Notes: generated from the sequence alone by a model not told the origin. 64,000 nucleotides of DNA from Diplonema papillatum (GCA_030068145.1 JAPJBO010000474.1:1-64000); one strand, 5' to 3'; counted from the first letter of the stretch, positions 29,816 through 41,920 are shown. Made by a program: numbers and translations.

Positions 29816-31068
29816 CTAGGGCTAAGTTGGATGGAATCGCCGTTTCTTTTAGTTTTTTCGAAATATGGAAACGGAAACGGAAACGGAAACGGAAACGTTT
29901 CCGTTTCTTTTAAAAGAAACGCCGGAAGGCTCCTCATGCTGAGGGGTCCTATAGGATAACCACTTCGCGGGTCCTTCTGTGTGTCCGTCGGGTGTCCGTT
30001 TCCAGCCAAATTTTGGCTTTCCTTTCAGAGGGCGGTATCACCTTCTTCTTTTGATCTACCAGCAGGCACTTCTCTTCCTCCGTCTCGGCCCCTTCTTGTG
30101 TGTCGTCGCGGTTTCGTTTGTGCAGAGCAGTCGCTGATGCTCACCGCTTTCTTTCGTCGGCGATCTGACACGAGCAAATAGGTAACCACAAGCTAATGAT
30201 GCAGAATGTAATCACATGCGGATGCTGAGGTTTTCTGACACCAGATTCCACTCTTCTGTGCCTACCACTTCGTCCTCTGCTGCTTCCAACCCGCGTTCTC
30301 ATGTTTACTTGTATCGGCGGCCGTGCCGAGTGGGGGTTTTTGAATCTGCCGTCCTCTTCTGCATTGTCGGTGGGGTTCTTCCTGCCGTCGCTGTCTATGC
30401 TCCGACAACACCGCCCGATGGTGCCCCTTCCGGTGACGGTTGCCACCCGTCGTCGTATGCAAGGTGCACTGTGGCAAGCGATGACGCACACGTTACTGCG
30501 TGGCCATCGCTTTTCTGGCGGGTTTAACATTGCCCCGGCATACGTGTGCCCTTCTCACCTCCTGATGCTGATTGCACTCCCTCTTTGTCTTTCGCCGCCG
30601 AAAAACCCCGGTCTTGTAGCCTGTGGCGCGGCGGTGCTCCCGCTGTCCTGAACGATCGTATCTGTATAGCCTATTATTGGAAGCGGATGTGCTTTCTCGA
30701 TCGTCTTCAGCGCGTTGGCCAACGGCTAACAGAGCATCGTCGCCACAACAGCCATTGGTATAAAGAGCTGCAGACCTCAAGTCATCACAACCGGATGCGT
30801 GTGGTTGCGTCTGCTCCACGCGGTCGCAACTCTTATGCTTCATTCCTCCCTCTTTTTCGGAGCCTCCTTGTCCATGGTTTCCCACTGGATTGCGGGGTCC
30901 GCCGTTCGGAACACATTTCCGGTCGGACCTTCAGCCAGTATACTAGTGGCATACCAGCCGTTTCTTTTGAAAAGAAACGGCGTTTCCATCCACCGCCAAA
31001 AAGAAGGAAACGGAAACGGAAACGGAAACGGAAACGTTTCCAACGTTTCCATCCTACATAGCCCTAGC
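29816..31068. mobile_element. 1.25-kb inverted-repeat element inside a poly(C) tract
   Basis: Left end CTAGGGCTAAGTTGGATGGA; right end, read inward, GCTAGGGCTATGTAGGATGG. Both sides border long C runs (29793-29816, 31071-31098), consistent with insertion into poly(C). Each arm also carries (GGAAAC)n with the inverse GTTTCC and AAGAAACGGCG. No transposase motif was recognised inside, though several short frames exist. Confidence 0.55.
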
Positions 31069-31289
31069 CACCCCCCCCCCCCCCACCCCCCCCCCCCCGA
31101 AAACACCAAGGACAGGGTTCCAAATAGGTTTCGGAGAACCGGCATGAAACTGCGAAAAAAACGTTGAAATCCAGGCAGATGGCGCGCTTTCTTTCACTGG
31201 CTGGAATGGGTACCAAGTTAATTGAGTAAGTGCAAAGACCGGTGTGGGTTATTGCCATCCATTTTCTTCGTTGATCACGACGACTTGTC

Positions 31290-32635
31290 CGGCCCGCCGT
31301 GCGTCGATCCATTCCTTTGTTGGCTTCGGCCCCTTGTGCATCGCATGTTGGCTGGCACCATCCATTTATTCGTTGATGCCCGCTGTGCGTCGTAAGAGTA
31401 GGCTCGCTCCATCCATTTCTTCGCCGGCCATGTCCGGCCCACGGTGCGTCGTACGTGGTTTGATCCCTTTCTTTGTCGGCCGTGACCCTGTCCGGCCGGC
31501 TGTACGTCGTACGTGGGTTGGCACCACCCATTTCTTCGTTGACCATGACCATGTCGGGCCCGCTGTGCGTCGTACGCGGGTTGATCCATTTATTTGTTGG
31601 CCGTGACCCTACGTGTTGGCACCACCCATTTCTTAGTTGATCATGACCATGTCGGGCCCGCTGTGCGCCGTACGCAGGCTCGCTCTATCTATTTCTTCGT
31701 TAGCCATATCCGGCCCACCCCACTGTGCGTCGTACGCGAGTTGATCCATTTCTGTGTCGGCCGTGACCCTGTCCGGCCGGCTGTACGTCGTACGTGGGTT
31801 GGCACCACCCATTTCTTCGTTGACCATGACCATGTCGGGCCCGCTGTGCGTCGTACGCGGGTTGATCCATTTATTTGTTGGCCGTGACCCTACGTGTTGG
31901 CACCACCCATTTCTTCGTTGATCATGACCATGTCGGGCCCGCTGTGCTCGTACGCGGGTTGATCCATTTATTTGTTGGCCGTGACCCTACGTGTTGGCAC
32001 CACCCATTTCTTCGTTGATCATGACCATGTCGGGCCCGCTGTGCGCCGTACGCAGGCTCGCTCTATCTATTTCTTCGTTAGCCATATCCGGCCCACCCCA
32101 CTGTGCGTCGTACGCGAGTTGATCCATTTCTGTGTCGGCCGTGACCCTGTCCGGCCGGCTGTACGTCGTACGTGGGTTGGCACCACCCATTTCTTCGTTG
32201 ACCATGACCATGTCGGGCCCGCTGTGCGTCGTACGCGGGTTGATCCATTTATTTGTTGGCCGTGACCCTACGTGTTGGCACCACCCATTTCTTAGTTGAT
32301 CATGACCATGTCGGGCCCGCTGTGCATCGTACGCGGGTTGATCCATTTATTTGTTGGCCGTGACCCTACGTGTTGGCACCACCCATTTCTTCGTTGATCA
32401 TGACCATGTCGGGCCCGCTGTGCGCCGTACGCAGGCTCGCTCTATCTATTTCTTCGTTAGCCATATCCGGCCCACCCCACTGTGCGTCGTACGCGAGTTG
32501 ATCCATTTCTGTGTCGGCCGTGACCCTGTCCGGCCGGCTGTGCATCGTACGTGGGTTGGCACCACCCATTTCTTCGTTGATCGTGACCATGTCGGGCCCG
32601 CTGTGCTTCGTACGTGGGTTGATCCATTTCTTTTT
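31290..32635 (+). repeat. tandem array with 379-bp higher-order period
   Basis: Basic units carry CGTCGTACGCGGGTTGATCC, ATTTCTTCGTTGATCATGACC and ATGTCGGGCCCGCTGTG. From about 31594 a composite of several units repeats at 378-379 bp (31594, 31972, 32351), almost unchanged. Open frames in both strands follow from this period and are not genes. Confidence 0.9.
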
Positions 32636-32790
32636 AGTACTAACAATCTTGCGGGTTGCCCTTCAATTTATTGTGCAGGCTAAAAAGACGTAGTGGTTGA
32701 TCAGAATCCCTACCTGGATATACACAGGGTAAATGCAAGTGGGAAAACGATCACCCGGCACGCACAAACAAAACGAAGCGCCTGTCTTTT

Positions 32791-33539
32791 TCGGCTGTGA
32801 CCCTGTCCGGCTGGCTGTGCGTCATACGTGGGTTAGCACCATCGATTTCTTCGTTGGTTACGACCCCCCGCTGCGGGAGCATGGTTGGTACCCATCCCTC
32901 TATCCTATCCCAGTCCTGTCCCTGTGCGTGACCAGTCTTGATCCGCACACACGCGATCAATCGACCCGAACGCACATCATCTCGCTTTCGTAAAACGCCA
33001 CCCCATTCTTTTTTTTTTTCAGTGATACTTGTTGTACTGAAGGGAACACTTACGGAACACATCTGCGCATGAGTACGGAGATCGAATCCCAAACAAACTG
33101 GTGCTCCCCCCCTGAGAGGGTTTGCCCCCTGTGCACGCGGAGAACAAGCACCCTTTTCTTTGAGTGTTGCATCGTTATCATCAATTGCTGCTGATCTGCT
33201 GTTGTTTCTGCTCTTTTGCGAGACCTCTCCCCGGAAGTGTTCTTTTTTCTTTGCAAAAAAACCGAACTGTGCTTCCCCCCGTTCCCCCCCAGCCGGCCCG
33301 CCTTTCAGGAAAATCAATTCAAGCACAATTCTCCGCGTGTTCGTGTCTGTTTGTGTCTCCCGCGAGATAAAAAAAGGCCGAACCGACCAATTTTTTACTC
33401 TACCACGGGACGATGGAGCCAAGCGGCCACAGCCTGCATGAGGCAGCAGTTAGTCAGGCGCGTCGTGATGCCACCCCCGGTACAAACTAGGGCAAGTTCA
33501 GCGAACAGAAATCTCGCGTAGATCACATTCTGACATATA
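32791..33539. other. intergenic, no gene seen
   Basis: A few array-like words (CGTACGTGGGTT) persist to about 32860. The remainder has no recognised feature. Confidence 0.4.
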
Positions 33540-33547
33540 CCCCGAAC

Positions 33548-33883
33548 CAGGGCTTACGCTCCACGTGTGGAACGTGTGGATTTCCACACGTTAATTATTT
33601 ATGGATTTTTTTCCCCACGTGCGCTTCCACGTGTGGATCCACAGGTACCACATGTGGTTTTTGATTTATTTTTCCCCCACATGTGCTTGCCACAGGTTGG
33701 TCCACATGCAGGGGAGTCTAGGCCCACAAGTTGCCAAGGCCGCACAGCCAGGTGTCGCGAAGTCCAGGCAATTCTTTTTAGCCCGCCGCACAGAGGGGGG
33801 AAGCTTTTTCCCCCTCGAACCTTAAGCGCCCACATGTGGACCACACGTATTTTCTCTAGGCCGAAAACGGAGCGTAAGCCCTG
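33548..33883. mobile_element. hAT-type MITE with CCACRTGTGG subterminal repeats
   Basis: Perfect 15-bp terminal inverted repeats CAGGGCTTACGCTCC (33548-33562 and 33869-33883), flanked by the octamer CCCCGAAC at 33540-33547 and 33884-33891. Inside are about ten CCACRTGTGG-type half or full palindromes on both sides. The 8-bp duplication with CAGGG ends is diagnostic of hAT-related elements. At 336 bp it cannot encode a transposase. Confidence 0.92.
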
Positions 33884-33904
33884 CCCCGAACACCAAGAAT
33901 GGTA

Positions 33905-34090
33905 AATTTGTTGCATTAGTGTGATTGTCAGGTCTTCGACTACCCTGAGCAACGCACTATGCACACTCCGTGTCTACGTCACAGCAGATGGAACGCGTCT
34001 GTTGCGCCGCCGCGGAGGCGGCCTACGAGTGGGTGCCGTTGTGGCCTCCCGGCCGGAGCCATCGTTGGATGACCCTTCGCTCGTTTCTTC
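33905..34090 (+). repeat. 174-bp family repeat, single copy
   Basis: As at 6310-6487, preceded by AAATTTGTTGCATTAGTGTG, a context partly shared with 39913-39927. Confidence 0.8.
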
Positions 34091-34518
34091 GCGTTTGCGT
34101 CGGTTCGCGCGTCGGACCCGATTTTCGTTCCTCCTTGCACCAAAAGACAATTGTTGGCCTGAGTTGCACCAGTAGGGTACGGTAGCGTGTGCTTTCCCTT
34201 TTCACAGATGAAAAGCGTTCGGCTGCCGAGGTGCTGTCGTGTCGAAACGGGCGCACACGCACAAATATAAACTATTCGCCACGGCCATTGGGCCCTTCAG
34301 TTTCTGGGAACGAGCACTCCTGGGTCAACCCGGAAAGAAGAAGAGTAGTAGGAGTGGTCGTCAAAGACAGATGACTTCCGGGATACTTCGCTGCTACTTC
34401 ATCGGAAGGTGTCGCGACGCACCTGTCAGTTAACCACAAACCAGGACTGGCTGCTGCCCTCTGCACTTCTTTTGTGTCTTTGGGAACTTCTTGCCTCCAG
34501 TCTTTTCGCGGGTTCTCG

Positions 34519-34818
34519 AAGAAGAAGAAAAAGAAGAAAAAGGCTGCTCCTGGTCTAGGAACCTGACGGCCAACCGCAGCTTGCAAAGCCTGAGTCGGAG
34601 GCAGCACAGCGCTACAACCCCGTCCGCTCCGCCCTGTGGCTGACCGTCTGGACGAGCTTGTGTGCAGCGCGAGCGCCAAGCCCCAAGGTGCGCCACGCCT
34701 TGATGCTTTAGTTTGGGAAATCGGTAGCCACTTGACCCGTAGGCCCGTGGCTGGCCCTGCAGTACCGCCGAACACGTGAAGTTTGGCTCCCGTGTAGCAG
34801 GCTTTCCCTGGTACCTAC
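34519..34818 (-). repeat. about 295-bp dispersed repeat, copy 2
   Basis: Inverted partner of 1551-1843, with a CCAGCCACGG duplication and a longer AAG-rich tract. On the minus strand, below 34519, the reading ends in LTQECSFPETEGP, comparable to VSLECPFPASYEG after copy 1. Confidence 0.7.
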
Positions 34819-34829
34819 CTTTGGATACG

Positions 34830-35615
34830 ACCATACTCTGGTGAAAGCACCCCATCCCGCCTGTCGGACCCGGAAAGTAAACAAGAAAGTAAAACGTATA
34901 CCGAGAGAACCGGCCGGCACCGGGGTGACTATGCAGTGGGCCCGATAGCAGGCATCACTCTTCGAATCCACCAACCAACGAGACCGAATCGGATGAAAAA
35001 ACGCGAATCAAGAAGTGCTCCAGTGACGAAGGCCACAGGAACTCTGTTCCCTGCCGTGATCATACTGCGCTTTGCACGTCACTGCAGTGTGGCCCCCTTA
35101 TCCTGTGTACACTCCCACGTACACACCCTCACACACGAAGACACATCACAAGCACACACACACACACACACACACACAAGTCATCCACGAGAGTGACACT
35201 CTGGTAGATGGCGGGACATCTGCCAGCTTGACTCCGCTCACACACAGGTTCTTTGCTCTCACACGGGCGGGCGTGTTGATGTGTATACTTAGCCGCGACG
35301 CGCATTTCCTCCCTTCACGAAGGAAATGCGGAGTGGCTCGTAGCATGCACCAAAAGCGGGGCCATCCTCGTGCAGACTTCCGCCCAGCCGTACGCTCACC
35401 TGCAAAAGTGTTCAAATCGAAAGAATTACCGATTATCGTGTTTTGGCTCAATGAAACGCACACAGTCAGTGCTGGCAGTTTTCTTCGTTGTTGCTATACA
35501 ATTAGGGGGGTGTCGTTCGTCCGACGCGCGAGGAGGTTGAATTTCTTTCTCTGGTGGTGCTCACGCTCACCCAGAGCCAGCCTTCCGCAGGTCGAAGCCA
35601 GCCGGTCAAGCCAGG
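34830..35615. other. intergenic with short (CA)n
   Basis: (CA)n at about 35153-35177. No gene or family match recognised. Confidence 0.4.
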
Positions 35616-35618
35616 CTA

Positions 35619-35917
35619 AAAAAATACTCGACGTTGCTGCTTCGACTCCGAATAGAAGGGAAGAAATATAGAGGTAAGGGGCAAATACAATACAAACACA
35701 ATCTGATTTGTTCTTCGCTTACACCACCGTGTGTTGCCTTCTCACTCAGGACTTTGACCTGTTGTGTTTGTGTGATTTGTCGTGTAGGGGTAGACCCGCA
35801 TGACCTCACGTCCGTTCAACACGTGGTTCGGTAGTTACAGCACTTGGGTTCCCTTCTGTTCTTTGTCGGGCAGCATCGTCGATGCATTTCCTTTCAAGCT
35901 GGCGTTTTATGCAAAAA
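35619..35917 (-). repeat. solo B-A terminal repeat of DIRS-like element
   Basis: Reverse complement of A followed by B (AATACTCGACGTTGCTGC ... CAATCTGATTTGTTCTTCGC ... CCTTTCAAGCTGGCG). B is full length, closest to the intact element at 20.5-25.0 kb. No internal genes. Confidence 0.85.
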
Positions 35918-36142
35918 ACGGCATCGCTGCAGCAGCCGCGAGAAGCACCCGCTTGCACTTTTGGTGTCTCCGTGTCACAGATTCGAACATGAAGAACTTT
36001 GAAGCGGTGGCGTGTTGGTGTTCTTAATACGTTGTCAGTCATCCTGGGCGACATCTGTAGTAAATGTGTTGCGATGTTAGTGCGTTGCTCAGGGTAGTCG
36101 AAGGCCTGACATTCGCACTAATGCAACGAATTGGTGGTGACC

Positions 36143-36290
36143 CCTCCGAACAGTCTCCCTGGCCCTGGCCCACGCCTGATGCCGCAACCCCTTAACCCGG
36201 GCGGCGGCGCTTTGGCATGAGCCAGGAACCTCAAGGGGAGCAGCGCGAGAGGCATCATCCACGCTTCAAAGGCCCACACACTAATGCAAC
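36143..36290 (-). repeat. about 140-bp dispersed repeat, copy 2
   Basis: Inverted partner of 14643-14782, with 16 extra bp (GATGATGCCTCTCGCG read on the minus strand). Confidence 0.7.
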
Positions 36291-36409
36291 AAATTTACAC
36301 ATCTGTAGGCGGCCAAAGAGTTCCCCCGTGCGGGGCTTACGTCCGGAGGCTCTGCCCGGGACATCTATGAGCCGGTCCATCCCCTCTTGACAGACCGTGA
36401 TAGACCGAA

Positions 36410-36560
36410 TAAAACAGCACCGGGCAATTCGATGCAGCTCTAGGGACTAGGGATGGACCTGATAGACCGTGGTGGACCGTGTTTTACTGTGAGAAACAGC
36501 GGCAGGCACTTCGATGCAGTTTCAAGAGATAGGGATGGACCGACTCAATCTAACAAGCCC
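36410..36560 (+). repeat. about 105-bp degenerate direct repeat
   Basis: Two copies of GGCAATTCGATGCAGCTC ... GATGGACC ... GATAGACCGTGGTG. Two more copies are at 39285-39420. Confidence 0.6.
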
Positions 36561-36989
36561 CCGGTATTTGAAAGTAGCCGTCGATAAACTCAGGTGTATA
36601 CCCGGCATCCACGCACGCTGGTGCCGAAACCTTGCGGGTTTCGCATGTTATACGGCATGTGAAGCGACAAAACATGTTGCATGCTATCGACATAACATCT
36701 GAAATCACGTGTTATTCTGTATAAGCACCCGCTTTGTAAAATGCTTGAGGAGACTGCCAGTTGCGATAGATGAAGGAGGTAAACGTGCTGTAGCCCACAC
36801 GAAACACAGGTAAATCTAGGTTTAGTGGCGGGCATAAGCGTGTTCAACAATGGTAGTTGCATTGTTTTCTCCCTCTAGCCTTCCGACTTAGTATATGGCT
36901 GCTGAAGTCCGGGGTGTATGTTTGAGGTGTGAGAGTGCCGGCCTTGGCCCCCCAGGCTCCCGCAAACAGCATACATGCCATACCCCAGA

Positions 36990-37480
36990 GGACACAAATC
37001 TGCTCTCGTTGCGTAGGTGGTATTGGTCCTTTGACGGAGGGAGCCGATGCCTCTCATCCCACCTTTGAGCACACGGCTGTGCCACGTATGCTCTCGACAG
37101 ACGCTAGCGTCCGCCGTTGTGCACGTGTGTTGCAGTCGTTGGATGGTATTGGCAAGGGGGTTTCGTCGGACACTTGAATGGTAGCTTCGTTACTTCACCG
37201 CCGTAGGTTCCCCTGCCCTGGGAGGTCTGGCTTAGCTGTCGTCGGGTCTCGTTGCGCAGGTGTGGGATTGTCCTTTGACACAGTGAACCGATGCCTCGTC
37301 GTCTCGCCTTTCAGATACGGCTGTGTCAGACTTGCTTTCGCCGGACGCTGGCGCCAGGCACTGTGCAATACGTGTCACTTTTGTAGTTTGTGTTGGTGGT
37401 ACCGTCCTTTCACGTGGTGAGCCGGTGCCGCTACTCTCGTCTTTTGGACGCGGCTGTGTCACGCATGTCGGACGCTAGCG
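36990..37480 (+). repeat. degenerate tandem repeat, three units
   Basis: Units at about 37010, 37250 and 37385 share TTGGTCCTTTGACGGAGGGA, GCCGATGCC, CACGGCTGTG and GACGCTAGCGTCC, each well diverged. GACGCTAGCGTC is a perfect palindrome. Confidence 0.6.
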
Positions 37481-37904
37481 TCCATAAACCACATACGGAC
37501 GGAGGGTGGGTGTCAGTCTTGGGAAAATGGACTTTTCAAGGCAACCCTTGGGTCATACTCAAAAGGGGTTCGTAGGTCAAAAATGGGAACCGAGGCGTTT
37601 GAAAGATATCGTAGCAAATCTTTCTAACGCGCACCTCGACGCTGAATGAATGCACATGGAAGTGACCCGGGACGGGCACCCGTGGCGTCTTGCAGATACC
37701 AGCGAATTAATGAATTAACTACGCCGTATGGCGTAGTTCGTCCGTATGTGGTTAAACGTGTGTCACAGTCGTCGGGTGGTATCGACCACGGCCACTGCCG
37801 TGGAGTTTCCTGCGATGAATCGCAAGACATGTGAGGAAATTGCACGGTGGAGACCAGTCTTAGAAAGCCGGAATTAAAAAAAGGCGTACCCAGCCGAGCC
37901 ACCC

Positions 37905-38880
37905 CCCAGAAGCGGGTGTGCTACTACCAAAACGCGTGTAAATGCACACGGTGAACCCCAGCAACTTTTGCTCGAGTGAAACCAGCCTCTCCGAAAGAGG
38001 GTGTGCCACACCCGCAAATAGGGTGTGCAATAGGGTGTGCTACTACCAAACCGCGTGTAAATGCACACGGTGAACCCCAGCAACTTTTGCTCGAGTGAAA
38101 CCAGCCTCTCCGAAAGAGGGTGTGCCACACCCGCAAATAGGGTGTGCAATAGGGTGTGCTACTACCAAACCGCGTGTAAATGCACACGGTGAACCCCAGC
38201 AACTTTTGCTCGAGTGAAACCAGCCTCTCCGAAAGAGGGTGTGCCACACCCGCAAATAGGGTGTGAAATAGGGTGTGAAATAGGGTGTGCTACTACCAAA
38301 CCGCGTGTAAATGCACACGGTGAACCCCAGCAACTTTTGCTCGAGTGAAACCGGCCTCTCCAAAAGAGGGTGTGCCACCCGCAAATAGGGTGTGAAATAG
38401 GGTGTGGAATAGGGTGTGCTACTACCAAACCGCGTGTAAATGCACACGGTGAACCCCAGCAACTTTTGCTCGAGTGAAAGCAACCTCTCCAAAAGAGGGT
38501 GTGCCACACCCGCACATAGGGTGTGAAATAGGGTGTGCACACCCTATTTCCGGGTGTGCACACCCTATTTCACACCCTGTTTCCGGGTGTGCTACTACCA
38601 AACCGCGTGTATATGCACACGGTGAACCCCACTCCAGCAACTTTTGCTCGAGTGAAACCAGCCTCTCCAAAAGAGGAGGGTGTGAAATAGGTGTGCACAC
38701 CCTATTTCCGGGTGTGGTCAGACCCGCGCTTGAGGCCGGACTTCAGCTCGAGCAAAAGTTGCTGGAGTTCACCGTGCAATAGAGTGTGCACACCCTATTT
38801 CCGGGTGTGGTCACACCCGCACTTGAAGCCGGACTTTAGCTCGAGCAAAGGTTGCTGGTGTTCACCGTGCACTTAAAAAG
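37905..38880 (+). repeat. about 120-bp tandem array with inverted end
   Basis: Six direct units of GTGTGCTACTACCAAACCGC, GTGAACCCCAGCAACTTTTG, CTCGAGTGAAACCAGCC and AGAGGGTGTGCCACACCCGC. After 38690 the same words continue in reverse complement (CTCGAGCAAAAGTTGCTGG, about 38750 and 38845), so the array ends in an inverted repeat. Confidence 0.9.
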
Positions 38881-38889
38881 AACGGGTTG

Positions 38890-39927
38890 TCACACCCGCC
38901 TTTTGGTTCCAGGTTTGACCCCTGCTTCTGAGGCTGGACTCCACCGTGTAGGTGGGTGGAAGAGATACATGGCCCTCCCCGCCTCAGCTTCCGTCCTCGT
39001 TCGTGGGCAGGGGGGGAAGATTGGCGAATGGCTCCCCTCCTTTTTGGTTCCGTCTATCCACCACGTTTCACACACTCACACACACACACACTCTCTCTCT
39101 CTCTCTTTTGCTCTCTCGACGTGAGAGGAGCCAGTTTTCCATCCTTTGCACGCTCCCGCAGCATTCCTTTCTCCGGCGTGTGAGAAGTACAACAAGAATC
39201 TGGCCCATCCTGAGTGAACGTCTAATTTGGGCTAGAATGCACTTCCGTGTCTTCCAGCAGCAACCGTGCAAGACCGACGAATACAGCTTCAGGCAATTCC
39301 ATGCAGCTCCAGGGGATAGGAGATGCATCTGATAGACCGTGGTGCGCCGTGGTTCACCGTGAGAAACAACCGCGGCAATTCGATGCGGTCCCAGGAGAAA
39401 GGGAAGGACCGGCTTGCCGTTCAGCAGCGCAGGTGCCACAGAACGCCCCACCCTTATCTGTGTAGCGCACACTTTTGTGAACCCATCATTCTACATCCGA
39501 CCGGTGCGCTTCTGCAAGGCACTCTAGTTCTAGCGTTTACTGTGGTTTAGAGGTTCGGTCTCCGCTTGACCATTGAGGCTGGGAGTCGGGTAGCGTAAGG
39601 GATGTAGGGCATAAATACCCCAATGTTGTCGCTGGGTCTTCGGCACCGGACGGTGGGCCGCAGGTAGGGCAGGGGCAAGCAGCTTGAGAAAGCCTCCCGA
39701 GGTTTGGCGTTAACAGCGGGAAGCTCTGTCAATAGCTGCCGCCTCATGTTGTTCCTCGCCGGGGCCGGTGCCTGCGAAGGAGGACGTGGGCAAGACGAAC
39801 ACCGCCGCGTTGGGTAACGTAGAGTCGTGAACAATACCCGAACCGACTCACGCACGATAGCCTCCACAGCACGACGTAGCAGTAGAGCTGACGCTCAGCA
39901 GCAGCAGGAGTTGTAAATTTGTTGCAT
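38890..39927. other. intergenic, no gene seen
   Basis: Contains a short (CA)n(CT)n near 39070-39115 and two 105-bp family repeats at 39285-39420. The beginning (to about 38960) is related to the element at 12550-12686. Confidence 0.4.
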
Positions 39928-39928
39928 C

Positions 39929-41220
39929 AGGGAACGTGTCAGTTAGAGGGGAGGGGTGGGGGGTCTCGGGCCTTATTTTTATGGTTTTCATGCCGCAATA
40001 ATTATGTCCGCCACCGGGATAAAAAGGGGGGTGAGGGGGGGGGTGACAGCGCTCTTGTTAAGGATCAGCCACTTTGGCCGGATGGCCGGATAAACCAGAC
40101 CCCCCCCCCCCCCCCTCTACAGTGCAGTTGCCTTGGAGGCTGGGTGGTCAAATTCTCTAAGGTGAAATGGTCAAAATTCCCTGCCAAAAGTGGGCCCACA
40201 AAAATTTTCCAAAGTGTGGTATTTGGGGTATTTGGGGCAAAAAAAAATTTTTTTTTTCTGACCGCCCACCGTGGTGACCACCTTAGAGTGTGACAGGTAG
40301 CGTCTCCCCCCTCCACAGTGAAAATAGCCTGAGGGGGGGGGGGGAGGGGGGGGGGGGGGGGTCAGCCGGCTGATGGATGGATGGATGGTTCTTAACAAGA
40401 TGCCTGGGGGGTGAGGGGCGTCGGCCACAGTAGCCTATTGGACAAAGCCATGGTTTGCCATGCCGCCATTTGTCCGTCAAAAAATATAAAGGTGGGGGAG
40501 GGGGGGGGTTCTCCGCTATGCCGACAACACTACACTGACGCATTAAACGAGTTTGAGAGCCTTCCGGCTACCTATCTTGAAGAGGATGGGAAATCTTTTG
40601 AACTTGCGCAGTAGCCTATTGGACAAAGCCATGGTTTGCCATGCCGCCATCTGTCCGTCAAAAAATATAAAGGTGGGGGAGGGGGGGGGTTCTCCGCTAT
40701 GCCGGCAACACTACACTGACGCATTAAACGAGTTTGAGAGCCTTCCGGCTACCTATCTTGAAGAGGATGGGAAATCTTTTGAACTTGCGCAGTAGCCTAT
40801 TGGACAAACCCATGGTTTGCCATGCCGCCATCTGTCCGTCAAAAAATATAAAGGTGGGGGAGGGGGGGGGTTCTCCGCTATGCCGGCAACACTACACTGA
40901 CGCATTAAACGAGTTTGAGAGCCTTCCGGCTACCTATCTTGAAGAGGATGGGAAATCTTTTGAACTTGCGCAGTAGCCTATTGGACAAAGCCATGGTTTG
41001 CCATGCCGCCATCTGTCCGTCAAAAAATATAAAGGTGGGGGAGGGGGGGGGTTCTCCGCTATGCCGGCAACACTACACTGACGCATTAAACGAGTTTGAG
41101 AGCCTTCCGGCTACCTATCTTGAAGAGGATGGGAAATCTTTTGAACTTGCGTCGTGATGAGGATCGATGATTGCAATTATTCTCCTTGGCGTCCGCCAAA
41201 GTCTAACTGACACGTTCCCT
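39929..41220. mobile_element. 1.29-kb element with 19-bp inverted repeats
   Basis: AGGGAACGTGTCAGTTAGA at 39929-39947 and its exact reverse complement at 41202-41220. The right side carries a four-unit 181-bp tandem repeat and the left side G/C-rich tracts. The left flank AAATTTGTTGCAT and the right flank both belong to the 174-bp repeat family, so the element sits inside one of those arrays. No clear target duplication. Confidence 0.75.
40433..41155 (+). repeat. 181-bp tandem repeat, four copies
   Basis: Units start at about 40433, 40614, 40795 and 40976 and differ at only one to three bases. Each contains GCCATGGTTTGCCATGCCGC, a G-rich tract and GAGAGCCTTCCGGCTACC. The high identity implies a recent expansion. 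Confidence 0.95.
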
Positions 41221-41221
41221 C

Positions 41222-41920
41222 AGCGTGTTTGTCAAGCCTTCGACTGCCCTGAGCAACGCACTATGCACACTCCGCGCCTACGTTACCGCAGATGGAACGC
41301 GTTTGTTGCGCCGCCGCGGGGGCGGCCTACGAGTGGGTGACGTTGTTGGCTTCCCGGCCGGAGCCATCGTCGGATGACTCCTTGCTCGTTTCTTCGTGTT
41401 TGTCAAGCCTTCGACTGCCCTGAGCAACGCACTATGCACACTCCGCGCCTACGTTACCGCAGATGGAACGCGTTTGTTGCGCCGCCGCGGGGGCGGCCTA
41501 CGAGTGGGTGACGTTGTTGGCTTCCCGGCCGGAGCCATCGTCGGATGACTCCTTGCTCGTTTCTTCGTGTTTGTCAAGCCTTCGACTGCCCTGAGCAACG
41601 CACTATGCACACTCCGCGCCTACGTTACCGCAGATGGAACGCGTTTGTTGCGCCGCCGCGGGGGCGGCCTACGAGTGGGTGACGTTGTTGGCTTCCCGGC
41701 CGGAGCCATCGTCGGATGACTCCTTGCTCGTTTCTTCGTGTTTGTCAAGCCTTCGACTGCCCTGAGCAACGCACTATGCACACTCCGCGCCTACGTTACC
41801 GCAGATGGAACGCGTTTGTTGCGCCGCCGCGGGGGCGGCCTACGAGTGGGTGACGTTGTTGGCTTCCCGGCCGGAGCCATCGTCGGATGACTCCTTGCTC
41901 GTTTCTTCGTGTTTGCGTCG
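41222..41920 (+). repeat. 174-bp tandem repeat, four copies
   Basis: Four virtually identical units beginning GTGTTTGTCAAGCCTTCG and ending TGACTCCTTGCTCGTTTCTT. Single diverged copies elsewhere in the window show an older dispersed origin. Confidence 0.95.

Noticed and set aside
29860-31050. (GGAAAC)n as a telomere-like hexamer
   Set aside because: Only about five copies per arm, in opposite orientations within an inverted-repeat element; not terminal.
31244-32683. Repeated ORFs of 97-120 residues on both strands
   Set aside because: Their spacing of 378-379 bp is the satellite period, and both strands are open alike.
37905-38880. CRISPR-like array of regular repeats
   Set aside because: Adjacent units are continuous tandem copies without unique spacers, in a eukaryotic context.
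40553-41157. Four identical 80-residue ORFs
   Set aside because: They repeat at exactly 181 bp inside a tandem array; no domain and no separate start signals.
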